From the NCBI GenBank assembly GCA_963971305.1, contig OZ020316.1, positions 15,084,745 through 15,148,744 on the forward strand: DNA of 64,000 bases, given 5' to 3'. This stretch comes from Arcuatula senhousia. Taxonomy: Eukaryota > Mollusca > Bivalvia > Mytilida > Mytilidae. The position numbers were made by a program, and so were the translations under genes. The notes under the pieces are model-generated. The model had not been told where the DNA came from, ran no database searches, and saw only the letters and a list, made by a program, of their open reading frames with translations. Positions 46,924 through 57,300 of this stretch are shown piece by piece. Within the stretch, counting starts at the first letter, position 1, and each line of letters starts with the position of its first letter.

Positions 46924-47031
46924 CATGTTCACCAAACCAGTTCCGCTGCAGTAATGGACAATGTATTGATAGTAGGAGAAGATGTGACCGTGTCAGAGAT
47001 TGTCTGGATAACACAGATGAAGAAGGCTGTC
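46924..47031 (+). CDS. HSPG2: Perlecan-like gene, LDLa exon 3
   Basis: A 108-bp phase 1-1 exon after acceptor TTGTTTCAG, with donor GTAAGT. It codes [20 protein letters not shown], then [16 protein letters not shown]. It is a complete LDLa module, shorter by two residues than exon 1. Confidence 0.85.
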
Positions 47032-47330
47032 GTAAGTGTTCATGACTGTTAGTTTTTGGTCTGTCTGTCTTTGGCCATTTAGGTCAGTGACTGAGACTGT
47101 CTGGATAACACAGACAAAGAAGGCTGTCGTAAGTTATATGTTCAGGACATACTGATATTATTTGGTCTGTCTGTCTGTGACCATTTAGTTTAGTGATTGA
47201 GACTGTCTAGCTTATACAGATGATGAAGGCTGTCGTAAGTTATGTGTTCATGACATACTGCTAGTTTTTGGTCTGTCTGTCTGTAACCATTTAGTTCACT
47301 GACTGAGACTGTGTAGAAAATACAAATGAA
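47032..47330 (+). pseudogene. Tandem partial copies of the LDLa exon 3 donor border
   Basis: GAGACTGTCTGGATAACACA and GAAGGCTGTCGTAAGT, the 3' half of exon 3 plus its donor, recur around 47,090-47,136 and, more decayed, around 47,190-47,240 and 47,300. The intervening GTCTGTCTGTCTTTGGCCATTTAG blocks are also repeated. The copies contain in-frame stops and are unlikely to be coding. Confidence 0.8.
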
Positions 47331-47361
47331 CAAGCATTCTGAGAGTATTGCAAAACAATAC

Positions 47362-48053
47362 TTAGTCCCCTACCAGCCTCATATTTCAGTCACTGGTAAC
47401 AATTTGTCAAACAAATGAATACCTAAACTTGATCAGTTTATTATCTACAAGGAACAATAAAAAAAGTTTAGAAAAGAAAAATGTAATAGATTTTCAAAGT
47501 TCAAAGGGACATATCTCCCATAAAAATTTGTGGACCGGCACGAAACTCAAACTTGATCTGTAACTCATCAAGGTAAACTCACATACCAAAAATCAGTTCA
47601 TTATCTATAAGTGTTTAGAAAAAAAGTGAGGAAAACTGAAAATTTAGTGAATTTTCAAAGTTCAAAGGGCCATAACTCCCATAAAAATTTGTGGATCGGC
47701 ACAAAACTCAAACTTGATCTGTAACTCATCAAGGTTAACTCACATACCAAAAATCAGTTCATTATCTATAAGCGTTTAGATAAAAAGTGCGGAAAACTGA
47801 AATTTTAGTGAATTTTCAAAGTTCAAAGGGCCATAACTCCCATAAGAAATTGTGGACCGGCATGAAACTCAAACTTGATCTGTAACTCATCAAGGTTAAC
47901 TTACATACCAAAAATCAGTTCATTATCTATAAGCGTTTAGAAAAAAAGTGTGGAAAACTGAGGCGTGACAGACAGACAGACGGACAGACAGACAGACAGA
48001 CGGACAGAGCGCAAACCTATAGTCCCCTTCGGCTTTCGCCGGTAGGGGACTAA
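47362..48053 (-). mobile_element. Hairpin-headed dispersed repeat (TAGTCCCC family)
   Basis: The ends TTAGTCCCCTACC (47,362) and GGTAGGGGACTAA (to 48,053) are inverted. On the minus strand the head forms a strong hairpin (48,020-48,052: AGTCCCC with GGGGACT, inside it CGGC/GCCG). Next come a GTCCGTC/GTCTGTC tract and three 160-bp units starting near 47,543, 47,704 and 47,864 (AAACTCAAACTTGATCTGTA). It is non-coding. Confidence 0.75.
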
Positions 48054-48645
48054 AAAGGCTGTGGTAATGGCCATCAATTACAATTAAATGTTAGGGCATA
48101 TGGGTAGGACCTTCTGTAAATTATTTATGGGTGGTTTATTTCAACCTTAAATTCTTGTGGATTAATGTAAATACATGAAAAGGTATTGTTTTGTGTGTCC
48201 TGAACTTTGTGGGTTTCTATACAGTATAAATTTGATGGTAAGCTACAAAAAGTACTGTAAGTATATTCGTAATTTTTTTAATTTACTGATCAGCCCACCC
48301 ACAAATCTATGGAAATTAAGAATTCAGAAAATGATAATACTTTATCAGGAATTTTTTCCTTCTGTATTTATGATTTTGAAGCTGACTAGTTTACATGGGG
48401 AAATGGTGGCTGTATTCCTGATGTGCTGGACTTTGAGGGGTTACAGGTACATGTGGGGGGAAGGGAAGAGGGAAAGTAGGGGGGCAAGTTGACAGTGAGT
48501 GGGGTGGGGTTCGAGGACAGGGAGTGGAGGTAAGAAGGTTGGAAAGCAGAGTTTCTCAACCCCAGTGTACAGCCTCTCTTTCCTGCTATTGATACATGTG
48601 AATCTTTCTCTTAATTTTAGATTGTCGTTTTTCTTTTTATTGTAG
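48054..48645 (+). other. Intron
   Basis: No exon or clear repeat recognised. A purine-rich GGGG stretch lies at 48,450-48,530. Confidence 0.5.
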
Positions 48646-48753
48646 CATGTCGATCTGATGAGTTTACATGCGGCAATGGTGACTGTATCCCTGCTAATCG
48701 TAAATGTGACAGAAGAACAGATTGTGCTGATGGAACAGATGAACGGAACTGTC
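48646..48753 (+). CDS. HSPG2: Perlecan-like gene, LDLa exon 4
   Basis: A 108-bp phase 1-1 exon with acceptor TTTTATTGTAG and donor GTAAGT. It codes [20 protein letters not shown], then [16 protein letters not shown]: a complete LDLa module and the last before the Ig domain. Confidence 0.85.
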
Positions 48754-49109
48754 GTAAGTATTTTGTAGCATTACCATGTTTGTTATAAGAAACCTTGATG
48801 TTATTAGGGCCATTATAATGGATGCAAAAGTCCTATAGTTTTAACTTTGTTGGTCCAACTGTCTGTCTTTCTTTCTATCTGTCTATACTTTTTAAGAAAG
48901 TATAAAAATTCAATACTATAAAGAGTGCAGATTAGAAATTTGTACATTGATCAAGTACTATTAGTATTGATCATTATGAAAAAAAAATAAATTTTTGTTC
49001 ACTGACAGGACTTTCCAGATTTGTCAATATTCTAATTTGATATTGCCCTTCCTTCAAAGATAACTTACAGAGAGCAGATCTGTATATTTCTTGAATGCTT
49101 TTCATTACT

Positions 49110-49377
49110 TTTCCCTTCTTGTCTAGAATAAGTATATATCCTCAAGGAGCTGATGCTGAGAGTAAAGGTCTTATCAAAAGTTATCATTTATATTTTTCAT
49201 AGCTTGGCCTGTGACCATAAGTACAGGTATTTGCCCAAGAGAGCTGACATTCAGACTGCATGAACTAAATAATTATCTTTGATGGTTTTATCCCAGCTTG
49301 CCCAGTGACCATCCCTAAGAGAGCTGACATTTGGACTACATGATCTATATAATTATCTTAAATGGTTTTATTCCTAG
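49110..49377 (+). pseudogene. Tandem partial copies of the Ig exon 5' border
   Basis: The start of the next exon (CTCGTCCAGTGACCAT, then CCAAGAGAGCTGAC) is preceded by decayed copies at about 49,203 (after CATAG) and 49,297 (after TCCCAG), with traces near 49,140. Their spacing is 80-95 bp. Each is truncated and shifted. Confidence 0.75.
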
Positions 49378-49502
49378 CTCGTCCAGTGACCATCAGTATA
49401 AGCCCAAGAGAGCTGACTTTGAGAGTAGGTGCCCAGGCGTATTTTGACTGCTCTATAACTACAACAGATACTTTTATAGAATGGTACAGGAATGGAAACG
49501 TT
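49378..49502 (+). CDS. HSPG2: Perlecan-like gene, Ig domain exon 1
   Basis: A 125-bp exon, phase 1 at its acceptor (TTCCTAG) and phase 0 at its donor (GTT then GTAAGT). It codes RPVTISISPRELTLRVGAQA, then YFDCS and FIEWYRNGNV: strands A to C of an I-set immunoglobulin domain, with the first disulphide Cys and the core Trp. Confidence 0.85.
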
Positions 49503-50234
49503 GTAAGTTTATCATACCATTAATGTCTATGGTAAAAAAAATTGAAAGATATTAGTGAACATCTGTCTACCGGTTTTCCTCCTTTTAAATGTTCCAACTA
49601 CACCCATATTTTTTTGTCATATCAAATTTGAGGCACTTCTCTTATAAAATTGACAACTGAAAAACTTAACAGGGGAAATCAATCTTTTAAACTGTTCAGG
49701 AAGAGGCAACAAAATATCAATAGGGTATTCTTATGTCATAAGTCAGAAAAGGCTAAGAACATTGTGTTATACACAATAGAAAAATGGATACATAAACACA
49801 AAACATCCAAAAAATCAGCAATCATTGACAAGAACAGACTAAAACATATACACATTTACTAGGTATCAGAATAATGAAAACTGGACTGATTGTGACTGGC
49901 ATTTTAAAAGAAATGGAAATTTGAACCAAATTTGATGGTAACAAACCTTCCAATAGATAAATACACATTTTTAGAGAACATAAAATTTTCAATGTGTGTA
50001 TTTATCAATTAATTATTTTGTCCATGACTATAGAGAATAATGAGATGTGGAATGAGTGTACATGACACAACCTACAATATAAACAACAATTTAAAAAAAT
50101 CCACAATGAAAAACAGCCAGCAGCCTTCAATGTCACTTTTCCCTCTTTATAGATAACAATGATGTAAACATGGATGTTGTAATTAAGGTATCATTGATAT
50201 GCTAAGTTTAAATTCTTGGGTTTTTTTTCCCCAG
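49503..50234 (+). other. Intron with a dispersed repeat
   Basis: Bases 50,030-50,135 match 2,130-2,250. The short open frame around 49,650-49,862 has no domain and is probably chance. Confidence 0.55.
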
Positions 50235-50376
50235 GAAAACCAGCCTAAGGCCTCAGTGGAGAGAGGACGACTCATCATCCCTAACCTAGATATTACCGAT
50301 GCTGGGGATTATATTTGCTCTGCTGTTTACAATGACAGGACCTATACAGAATCAGCCAGGCTTATTGTCAGACAAA
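50235..50376 (+). CDS. HSPG2: Perlecan-like gene, Ig domain exon 2
   Basis: A 142-bp exon after a T-rich acceptor (TTTTCCCCAG), donor GTAAGT, phase 0 to 1. It codes PKASVERGRLIIPNLDITDA, then GDYICSAVYNDRTY and ESARLIV: strands D to G of the Ig domain, with the D-x-G-x-Y-x-C signature. Together the two exons make one full Ig domain. No further plus-strand exon was recognised to the end of the window, so either a long intron follows or the gene is truncated here. Confidence 0.85.
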
Positions 50377-50802
50377 GTAAGTACCGTAAGATGGACATTA
50401 TTCAGATTTTTGTGGTTTGCCCAAAGTAGACATTTTGTTGAAGTCTTAATTTTGTGTTTTGCTCATTTTGCTTATAGGAATCAATGTACAAATAACGCTT
50501 TGTTTGATTCTTATTTTCGTGGTTGACTGTTATGCATGAAAACCATGATAATTTGTACCCCATGAACAATACTGAAACCACAGTATCTAAATCCAAAATA
50601 AATCCGAACATCAGAGAGGGGTTTTAATTCAATCACCTTGTGTGACTGTCCGTTAGTCTGTTCATTCATGCTGTTATAACAGATTTGTCAGCTTTTTTGA
50701 ATGGATTAGTTACAAACTTTGTACACTGCTACAGTACTATGGTTTATACCATGTCTCATCTTTCCAGGTCTCAACATTTTATCAAAGGATTCATTGAGAG
50801 TA

Positions 50803-51010
50803 CTGTAAACCTGGAAATTTTCGCGCAGTCTTTCTTTCGCGGTTGTACGGAAAGTTATTAGTTTGCACAGTTTTAATTTCGCGTTGAAAAGTTATTATCC
50901 ATAGATTTCAATGAAAGACAAACATATTCACACTGTTCAATTTTCGCGCTAACAATGTCAATGCGAAAATCGCGAAAATAAAACTGCCGCGAAAATTTCC
51001 CGGTTTACAG
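50803..51010. mobile_element. 208-bp MITE, Tc1/mariner-like
   Basis: The ends CTGTAAACCTGGAAATTTTC and its near complement (GAAAATTTCCCGGTTTACAG) are flanked by TA on both sides (50,801-50,802 and 51,011-51,012). Inside are further CGCGAAAA motifs. It has no coding capacity. Confidence 0.8.
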
Positions 51011-51352
51011 TATACTGTCTTAAAACTTCTTGTTCTGAGAATAAAATGGTGAGGATAATAAGGGCTTTTTTGTCCATAGATTATTACATTTGAGAGACAT
51101 AAGAGTATGATATGAAGGTGTTTGATTGTCTGCATGCCTCTATCTCCTTCTCTTAAATTGCTAGTGATGTGAGACTATGCATTTCATTTTAGTAACATTT
51201 TATTTCTGCAAATAAGATTTTGTTGTTTTCTGATTGCTAACAATATGCAATAAATATTTATTTTCAATCATTGAATTTTATGAATCACAAACATTTTAAT
51301 ACAGAAAAGTCTTTTAATCTGTAATAAATTCTTTGTCTTTGTTGGTCATGGA

Positions 51353-52149
51353 TTAGGACAGATGAAAGATTTTTATTCTCAAAGTATTCCATTCACGATG
51401 TAAAAGTTTCTGTCTATTGTGATTGTATCTAAGATATCCTCTGTTTAGGCCTTCAGTTTGTACAGGTTGATAGTTCTGTCCATCAGAAGAGACATGATAG
51501 ACTTTCTCATCTCCACATGTCACATATAAACTCCCATCCTGTAATGATGTTAGATATAGGATGTCTGAAGGTAATGATGTTGTAGTGTAAAGCTTCTCTC
51601 CAGACTGGTTATAACATGTCAGGTAAGGTAGTGTATGAGAAGAGAAGAATCTATCACCAGAAGTGTATAACCTGCAGTTGAGCTCATCAGTCTGTATTGT
51701 GTTGATGACCTTCCATGTCTTGAGATCTACCATCCATATCACCCAATAACCACCTACCACCAGTCTGTTGTTGATAGTTGTAATACCACCATACATTCCA
51801 GGTATTGGTATGGTTCTGACTTTGACTTTTCTGTTTATGTCATACACCACTACTCTCCTGCTGCTGGGAAGTGTCACAGCCACTGTAGAGTCAGTAATGG
51901 TTGTAACACTACATGGCATACCCTCTAATGGTATAGTATAGGCTCCTGATCCATCACTGTTACAGATCAGTAAAGACTTCATGTGATGCAGACTCAGTAC
52001 AATTCTATCATCATCTGTCATCAGGATATCACTGATCACTCCTCTGACCTGTACACCTGGTAGTAAAGACTCTACATCTATCTCAGTATACTGGGGACAG
52101 AATATGTCTTGTCCCAGTCTGTATGATGGTCTCTGGATTGAGTTTCTAA
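51353..52149 (-). CDS. HEPN/beta-propeller gene, last exon (propeller-like region)
   Basis: The last of four exons found for this gene. It starts after acceptor CACATTTCAG (phase 1) and ends at a TAA stop, about 265 residues. It holds repeated strands typical of NHL/TRIM-like propellers of bivalve proteins: ISDILMTDDDRIVLS, GSGAYTIPLEGMPCSVTTI, RRVVVYDINRKVKVRTIPIP, GGITTINNRLVVGGYWVIW, DILYLTSLQDGSLYVTCGD. This part is likely a protein-binding module. A clean 5' extension (MKFGIFSLHIS) is intron sequence. AATAAA-like signals lie beyond the stop near 51,258-51,264 on the minus strand. Confidence 0.7.
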
Positions 52150-52359
52150 CTGAAATGTGTAGAGAAAAAATACCAAATTTCATTGATTGTTGATAAACTA
52201 ATCAAATAATAACATTGATCTTACTATTCGAGTCAGTGCTTCATCTTACTTTCTTTCGAAATAAAACAATATTACTTTTGCAATGAAACATTTATCTATA
52301 TTTGTTATTTTTATTGATAATATGTGTTTTATCTTTTGAAATTGTATTATATATCTTAC

Positions 52360-52399
52360 CAGTTAAGCTTCCATTGTCTATCTGTCCTTGTAACAGTTT
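52360..52399 (-). CDS. HEPN/beta-propeller gene, 40-bp exon
   Basis: Acceptor TCTAATTACAG, donor GTAAGA. It codes KLLQGQIDNGSLT plus one base that joins in frame to the last exon (V-RNSIQRPS). It is short but its phases fit both neighbours exactly. Confidence 0.7.
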
Positions 52400-53150
52400 C
52401 TGTAATTAGAAAATAGTGCAACTGATAAGTGTCAATTAAAGTATGACCCATCAAGACTTTCAGCTAAAAATGTTTTGAAATAGTATTAAATGGATAATAA
52501 TGAAAGGAGAAGAGCCACAAAGGCCCCAAATCGGCCCAAAAATTCAACTTTGATATACTTCCTTGTAATTGCTCCCTTGATGTTCATTAGACTTCATATT
52601 TTATAATTGTAATATCTTTTGGTTTAATTGTTTATCAACAAGGAGGACAGTGAGCTAAAAATCAGTATATTTTGTACAAAATCTTGTCAGGTGAGCTATT
52701 GTCATCGTTAGGCATCCGTCGTCCGTCCGTCGTCCGTCATCCGTCCATCGTCCGTCCGTTAACTTTTCTTCAAAGATCTTCTTCTCTGAAACCACTGAAG
52801 GGATTGCTTTGAAACTTGGTATACTTGATCTTTAGGATGTCCTCTACCAAGTTTGTGAATTATATACACGTTGACCAACCAACATGGCCGCCGTTGCTAA
52901 AAATAGAACAGGGGGTCAGACCATTGTTTTTTGCTTATAACTCGAAAAGTATAAGGCATAGAGAAAATCGGAAGCAACCTTCCTTGTTCAGCATCAAAAG
53001 CTCTACAAATCTCGCCATTGAGTCGAAGTTGTGAAACCACTCCTTATAGGAGTTATTGCCCTTTAATCGTCAAAATTGACCATTTTTGCAGTTTTTGGAA
53101 AATATCTCAGTGTGACGCCAGCATTAAGAGTTATTCCCCTTTAACTGTTT

Positions 53151-54530
53151 TTTAGCTCACCTGGACCGAAGGTCCATGTGAGCTATTACCATCACTTGGC
53201 GTCCGTCGTCGTCGTCTGTCGTCGTCGTCGTCTGTCGTCGTCGTCTGTCGTCGTCGTCTGTTAACAATTTTTCAAAAATCTTCTCCTCTGAAACTACTAA
53301 ACAGAATTTAATGAAACTTGGTATGAATGATCCTTAGGGTGTCCTGCACCAAACTTGTGTTTTGATTTTTGATCCGTTAAAAAACATGGCCGCCGTTACT
53401 AAAAATAGACTAGGGGGGTCAGACTACTGTTTTTGGCTTATAAATCAAAAAGTATAAGAGATAGAGGAAATCTGAGGCCACGCTACTGATTCAGCATCAA
53501 AAGCTCTACAAAAGTCTCCATTTTGTCAAAGTTGTCAGATGACCCCTTATAGGGGTTACGGCCCCTTAAAGGTGAAAAATAGCATTTTTTCATGTTTTTG
53601 GCCTACAGAATGAAAACTATTGCAGATAGAGATTAGCTGTTGCTTGCTTAAATGTTCAGCTCATTTAACTCTACAAAAGTCTCCATAGGGTCGAAGTTGT
53701 CAGATGACCCCTTATAGGGGTTACGGCCCCTTAAAGGTGATAAATAGCCATTTTTCATGTTTTTGGCCTACAGAATGAAAACTATTGCAGATAGAGATTA
53801 GCTGTTGCTTGCTTAAATGTTCAGCTCATTTAGCTTTACAAAATTCACCATAGGGTCGAAGTTGTCAGATGACTCCTTATAGGGGTTACGGCCCTTGAAA
53901 AATAGCGATTTTTCATGTTTTTGTCCTACAGAATGAAAACTATTGCAGATAGAGATTAGCTGTTGCTTGCTTAAATGTTCAGCTCATTTAGCTCTACAAA
54001 ATTCTCCATAGGGTCGAAGTTGTCAGATGACCCCTTATAGGGGTTATGGCCCCTGAAAAATAGCCATTTTTCATGTTTTTGGCCTACAGAATGAAAACTA
54101 TTGCAGATAGAGATTAGCTGTTGCTTGCTTAAATGTTCAGCTCATTTAGCTCTACAAAATTCTCCATAGGGTCGAAGTTGTCAGATGACCCCTTATAGGG
54201 GTTACGGCCCCTGAAAAAAGCGATTTTTCATGTTTTTGGCCTACAGAATGAAAACTATTGCAGATAGAGATTAGCTGTTGCTTGCTTAAATGTTCAGCTC
54301 ATTTAGCTCTACAAAAGTCTCCACAGGGTTGAAGTTGTCAGATGACTCCTTATAGGGGTTATGGCCCCTTATAGGTGAAAAATGGTGTTTTTGGCCTATA
54401 GAATGAAAACTATTGCAGGTAGAGAAAAGCTGTTGCTTGCTTAAATGTTCAGCTCATTTAGCTCTACAAAAGTACAGGGTCAACATCAAGACCAGGTGAG
54501 CGATTCAGGCTCCTGGGAGCCTTCGGGGAT
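53151..54530 (+). mobile_element. Hairpin-capped repeat (AGCTCACC family), inner copy
   Basis: The head hairpin AGCTCACCTGGACC/GGTCCATGTGAGCT with a GAA loop (53,154-53,184) is followed by a GTCGTC tract. Six units of about 158 bp come next, with TGCTTGCTTAAATGTTCAGC at 53,641, 53,806, 53,964, 54,122, 54,279 and 54,434. The tail hairpin is AGGCTCCTGGGAGCCT (54,507-54,522). Hairpins at both ends recall Helitron-like elements, but no rolling-circle protein is present. Confidence 0.7.
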
Positions 54531-54549
54531 TTTCTGTAATCATCACTTT

Positions 54550-55335
54550 TTGTCTTATCATTTCTGAATTTGGATTATGTTTCCGGTTTTGATTCGTATC
54601 CCCTAGCGAACAACATTGACACTATTGTTTCATATAGTATGATTTTTTTTTTCAAATAATGATCACTTTTCTTCTTGAAGACTTCCGAGCTAATCTAATG
54701 AATCTCCATCAACTTGTTACAAAACCGACCAGAGTAACACAAGACTCTTGTAGTTTAATTGATCATATTTATGTAACTAATTTAAACATGGTTTTTGAAT
54801 CCCATGTCTCCAATTATGCAGTTAGTGATCATTATCCAATCTGCCTTACAAGGAAGGAAAAAGTGGAAGAGAAAAAATATTCACATACTGAAATAACATA
54901 TAGAAATTTTAAGAAATTTAGTGAAACTGCTTTTTTAAATGATATTGAGAAAGTTCCTTTCCATACAATTGAATCTTCCTATGACAATGATCCGGAAACC
55001 TGTTTACAAATGTTTTATGATTTGCTTAACTCTACCCTTAGTAATCATGCACCATTAGTTACAAAACGGGTAAAAAATGAAAAACAACCAGAATGGTACA
55101 ATGATGATATAAAACATGCAATAAACATGAGAGAGAGATATAAGGCTATAGGGAACTGGGAAAGTTACAAATTATGGAGAAATAAGACAAAGCAGATTGT
55201 AGACTTGTCCAAAAAACAATATTACAACAACATGGTAAAAGACAGTAAAGACTCCAAAACTCTGTGGAAATGTTTACATAGTCTTAACCCTAAAACTAAG
55301 ACTTCTCCTTTACAATTAATATCAGGAGTTTTTTT
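54550..55335 (+). pseudogene. LINE endonuclease C-terminal fragment and linker
   Basis: Open frame 54,659-55,342 codes the C-terminal part of an apurinic-type LINE endonuclease: LVTKPTRVTQDSCSLIDHIY, then YAVSDHYPICLTRK with the catalytic SDH. The linker that normally precedes the RT follows (EWYNDDIKHAINMRERY, FHSLNPKTK-like end). There is no RT after it. The loss is at the 3' side, unusual for LINE copies, which are normally 5'-truncated. It lies inside the outer hairpin-capped repeat. Confidence 0.8.
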
Positions 55336-55739
55336 CCATTAATTTTAACTGATTTTCAAAAATCTTCTTCTTTGAAACCACTGAAGGGATTGCATTGATA
55401 TTTGGTATGCTTGATCTCTAGGATTTTGTGAATTATATACACGTTGACCAATCAACATGGCTGCCGTTGCTAAAAATAGAACAGGGGGGTCAGACCATTG
55501 TTTTTGGCTTATAATTCGAAAAGTAAAAGAGATAGAGAAAAATCCACAAAGGTCCTTACAGGAGTTATTGCCCTTTAACTGTTTTTTATATTATTTAAAA
55601 CTGATTTCCAAAAATCTTCTATGAAACCACTGAAGGGATTGTTTTGCAACTCTGTATACTTGAAAGTTTGTGAAATTTATCCAGACTTTGGCATAAGAGA
55701 TCAGGTGAGCGATTCAGGCTCCTGGGAGCCTCTAGTTTG

Positions 55740-57300
55740 ACATTTTTCATTGATTTTCATGTATAAATCAGAGGAAATGAAAATGGCCACACCCGTTGAC
55801 CAAAATTATTTTGTGATAGAAATGTGTATTTTTATGTTATAAAATGATTATCAAAAAATTACGATGGTCGATGAATGTGGCCAATACTTTTTTGGACAAA
55901 ATATCACGAGAAAACAGTGAAAATAGGAGAAATATTAAGAATTGTATTATTTATTATCTTAGTGGAGCGGATAAACTGGATTTTTCACCAAAATATTTCA
56001 CATCGTGATAAAAGCATGAAATTTTGTACAAACATTCTTCAATATATAGTGGTTGAGAATTTATAGTTGGCCATCTTGATTTTTGCCATTTTCAAGATGG
56101 CCGCCGCGAAATTAAAATGGCGCCATTTTTCTATAATCTTATTTTCAAAACTACTTTTTGTTTTTAAATTTCTTATTTTTATTGGACAATTGACACCTAT
56201 ATTAGGAAACAAATGGTAAATGTAAGGTTAATTAATTTATTTGATAGTGCGCATGCGCAATAAACTGTCAAAAGTATAAATATCCCAGTTTTCCGCGCTA
56301 TGAGTTGCTTTCAACTTGATTTTCACCAAAATATTTCACAACGTGATAAAAGGATGATTTTTTCAACAAATATATATGTAAATATATAATGGTTCAGAAT
56401 TCACAGTTGGCAATCTTGATTTCGGCCTTTTTCAAGATGGCCGACGCGAAATTAAAATGGCGCCAGTTCTGTATTATCTTTTATGCGTAACCACCTTTTT
56501 GTTTATAAAACTGTTGTTTATATTGGTAAAGTAACACTTATATTAAGAAACAGATGATAATTGCTAGGTTAATAAATTTATTTGTTAGTGCGCATGCGCA
56601 AAAAATAAAATAAAAAAAATCATAGTTGGCATCTTGATTTTTGCCATTTCCAAGATAGCCATTGCGAAATTAAAATATCACAATTTCCTTATAATCTTGT
56701 AATGCATATTTACTGTTTTTTTTAATTTCTTGTTCTTATTGGACATAAAAATGATAAATGTAAGGTTTATTAAATTATTTGGTAGTGCGCGTGCGCAATA
56801 TACTGTCGATAGTATGAATATTCCTGTTTTCCAAGCTGACAGTTGCCATTAAACTTCATTTTTTACCAAAAATATTTCATATCGTGATAAAAGAAGCAGA
56901 GGTACATGTATCAATTTGGCATTCGAATGTCAAAGTCCGAAAGGGCAGAATCAAAACCAGTAAACACAGACACGAATAGGACGTGTAAGCATGAAATATT
57001 GTACAAACAACCCTCAATATATAATGGTTCAGAATGCATAGTTGATTTTTTGATTTCGGCCATTTTCAATATGACTGCCGAGAAATTGATATGTTTTTTT
57101 TTTTACTTTTTGTGCCAAACTACTCCTTCTGTTTAAATTTCTTGTTTTTATTGGACATTTGACACCTATATCAGGAAACAAATGATTAATGTAAGGTTAA
57201 TCAATTTATTTGTTAGTGTGCATGCACAATACTGTCAAAAGTATAAATATATTATTTTCCAAGCTGTGAGTTGCCTTTAATACTTAGATATGTGGAATTT
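55740..57300 (+). repeat. About 340-bp diverged tandem repeat, left arm of a fold-back
   Basis: TTTCACCAAAATATTTCACA with GTGATAAAAG recurs near 55,983, 56,321 and 56,863, each followed by GCCATTTTCAAGATGGCCG-like blocks, ATTAAAATGGCGCCA and GTGCGCATGCGCAA. Reverse-oriented copies lie at 58,850-59,400. Confidence 0.75.

Larger units (their letters stand above)
52688..55735 (+). mobile_element. Hairpin-capped repeat (AGCTCACC family), outer, interrupted
   Basis: Starts CAGGTGAGCTATTGTCATCG, then a GTCCGTCGTCC tract. It ends with the hairpin AGGCTCCTGGGAGCCT (55,716-55,731) followed by CTAG. A block of about 260 bp (CTGAAACCACTGAAGGGATT to CAGACCATTG) occurs near 52,786-52,925 and again near 55,370-55,500. 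The inner element and a LINE fragment lie in between. Non-coding. Confidence 0.65.

Noticed and set aside
48175..48492. 105-codon plus-strand frame in the perlecan-like intron.
   Set aside because: It has no domain, lies between two well-supported exons, and has no splice sites in phase with them.
54659..55342. A complete, functional LINE gene.
   Set aside because: Only the C-terminal part of the endonuclease and the linker are present; RT and 3' end are missing.
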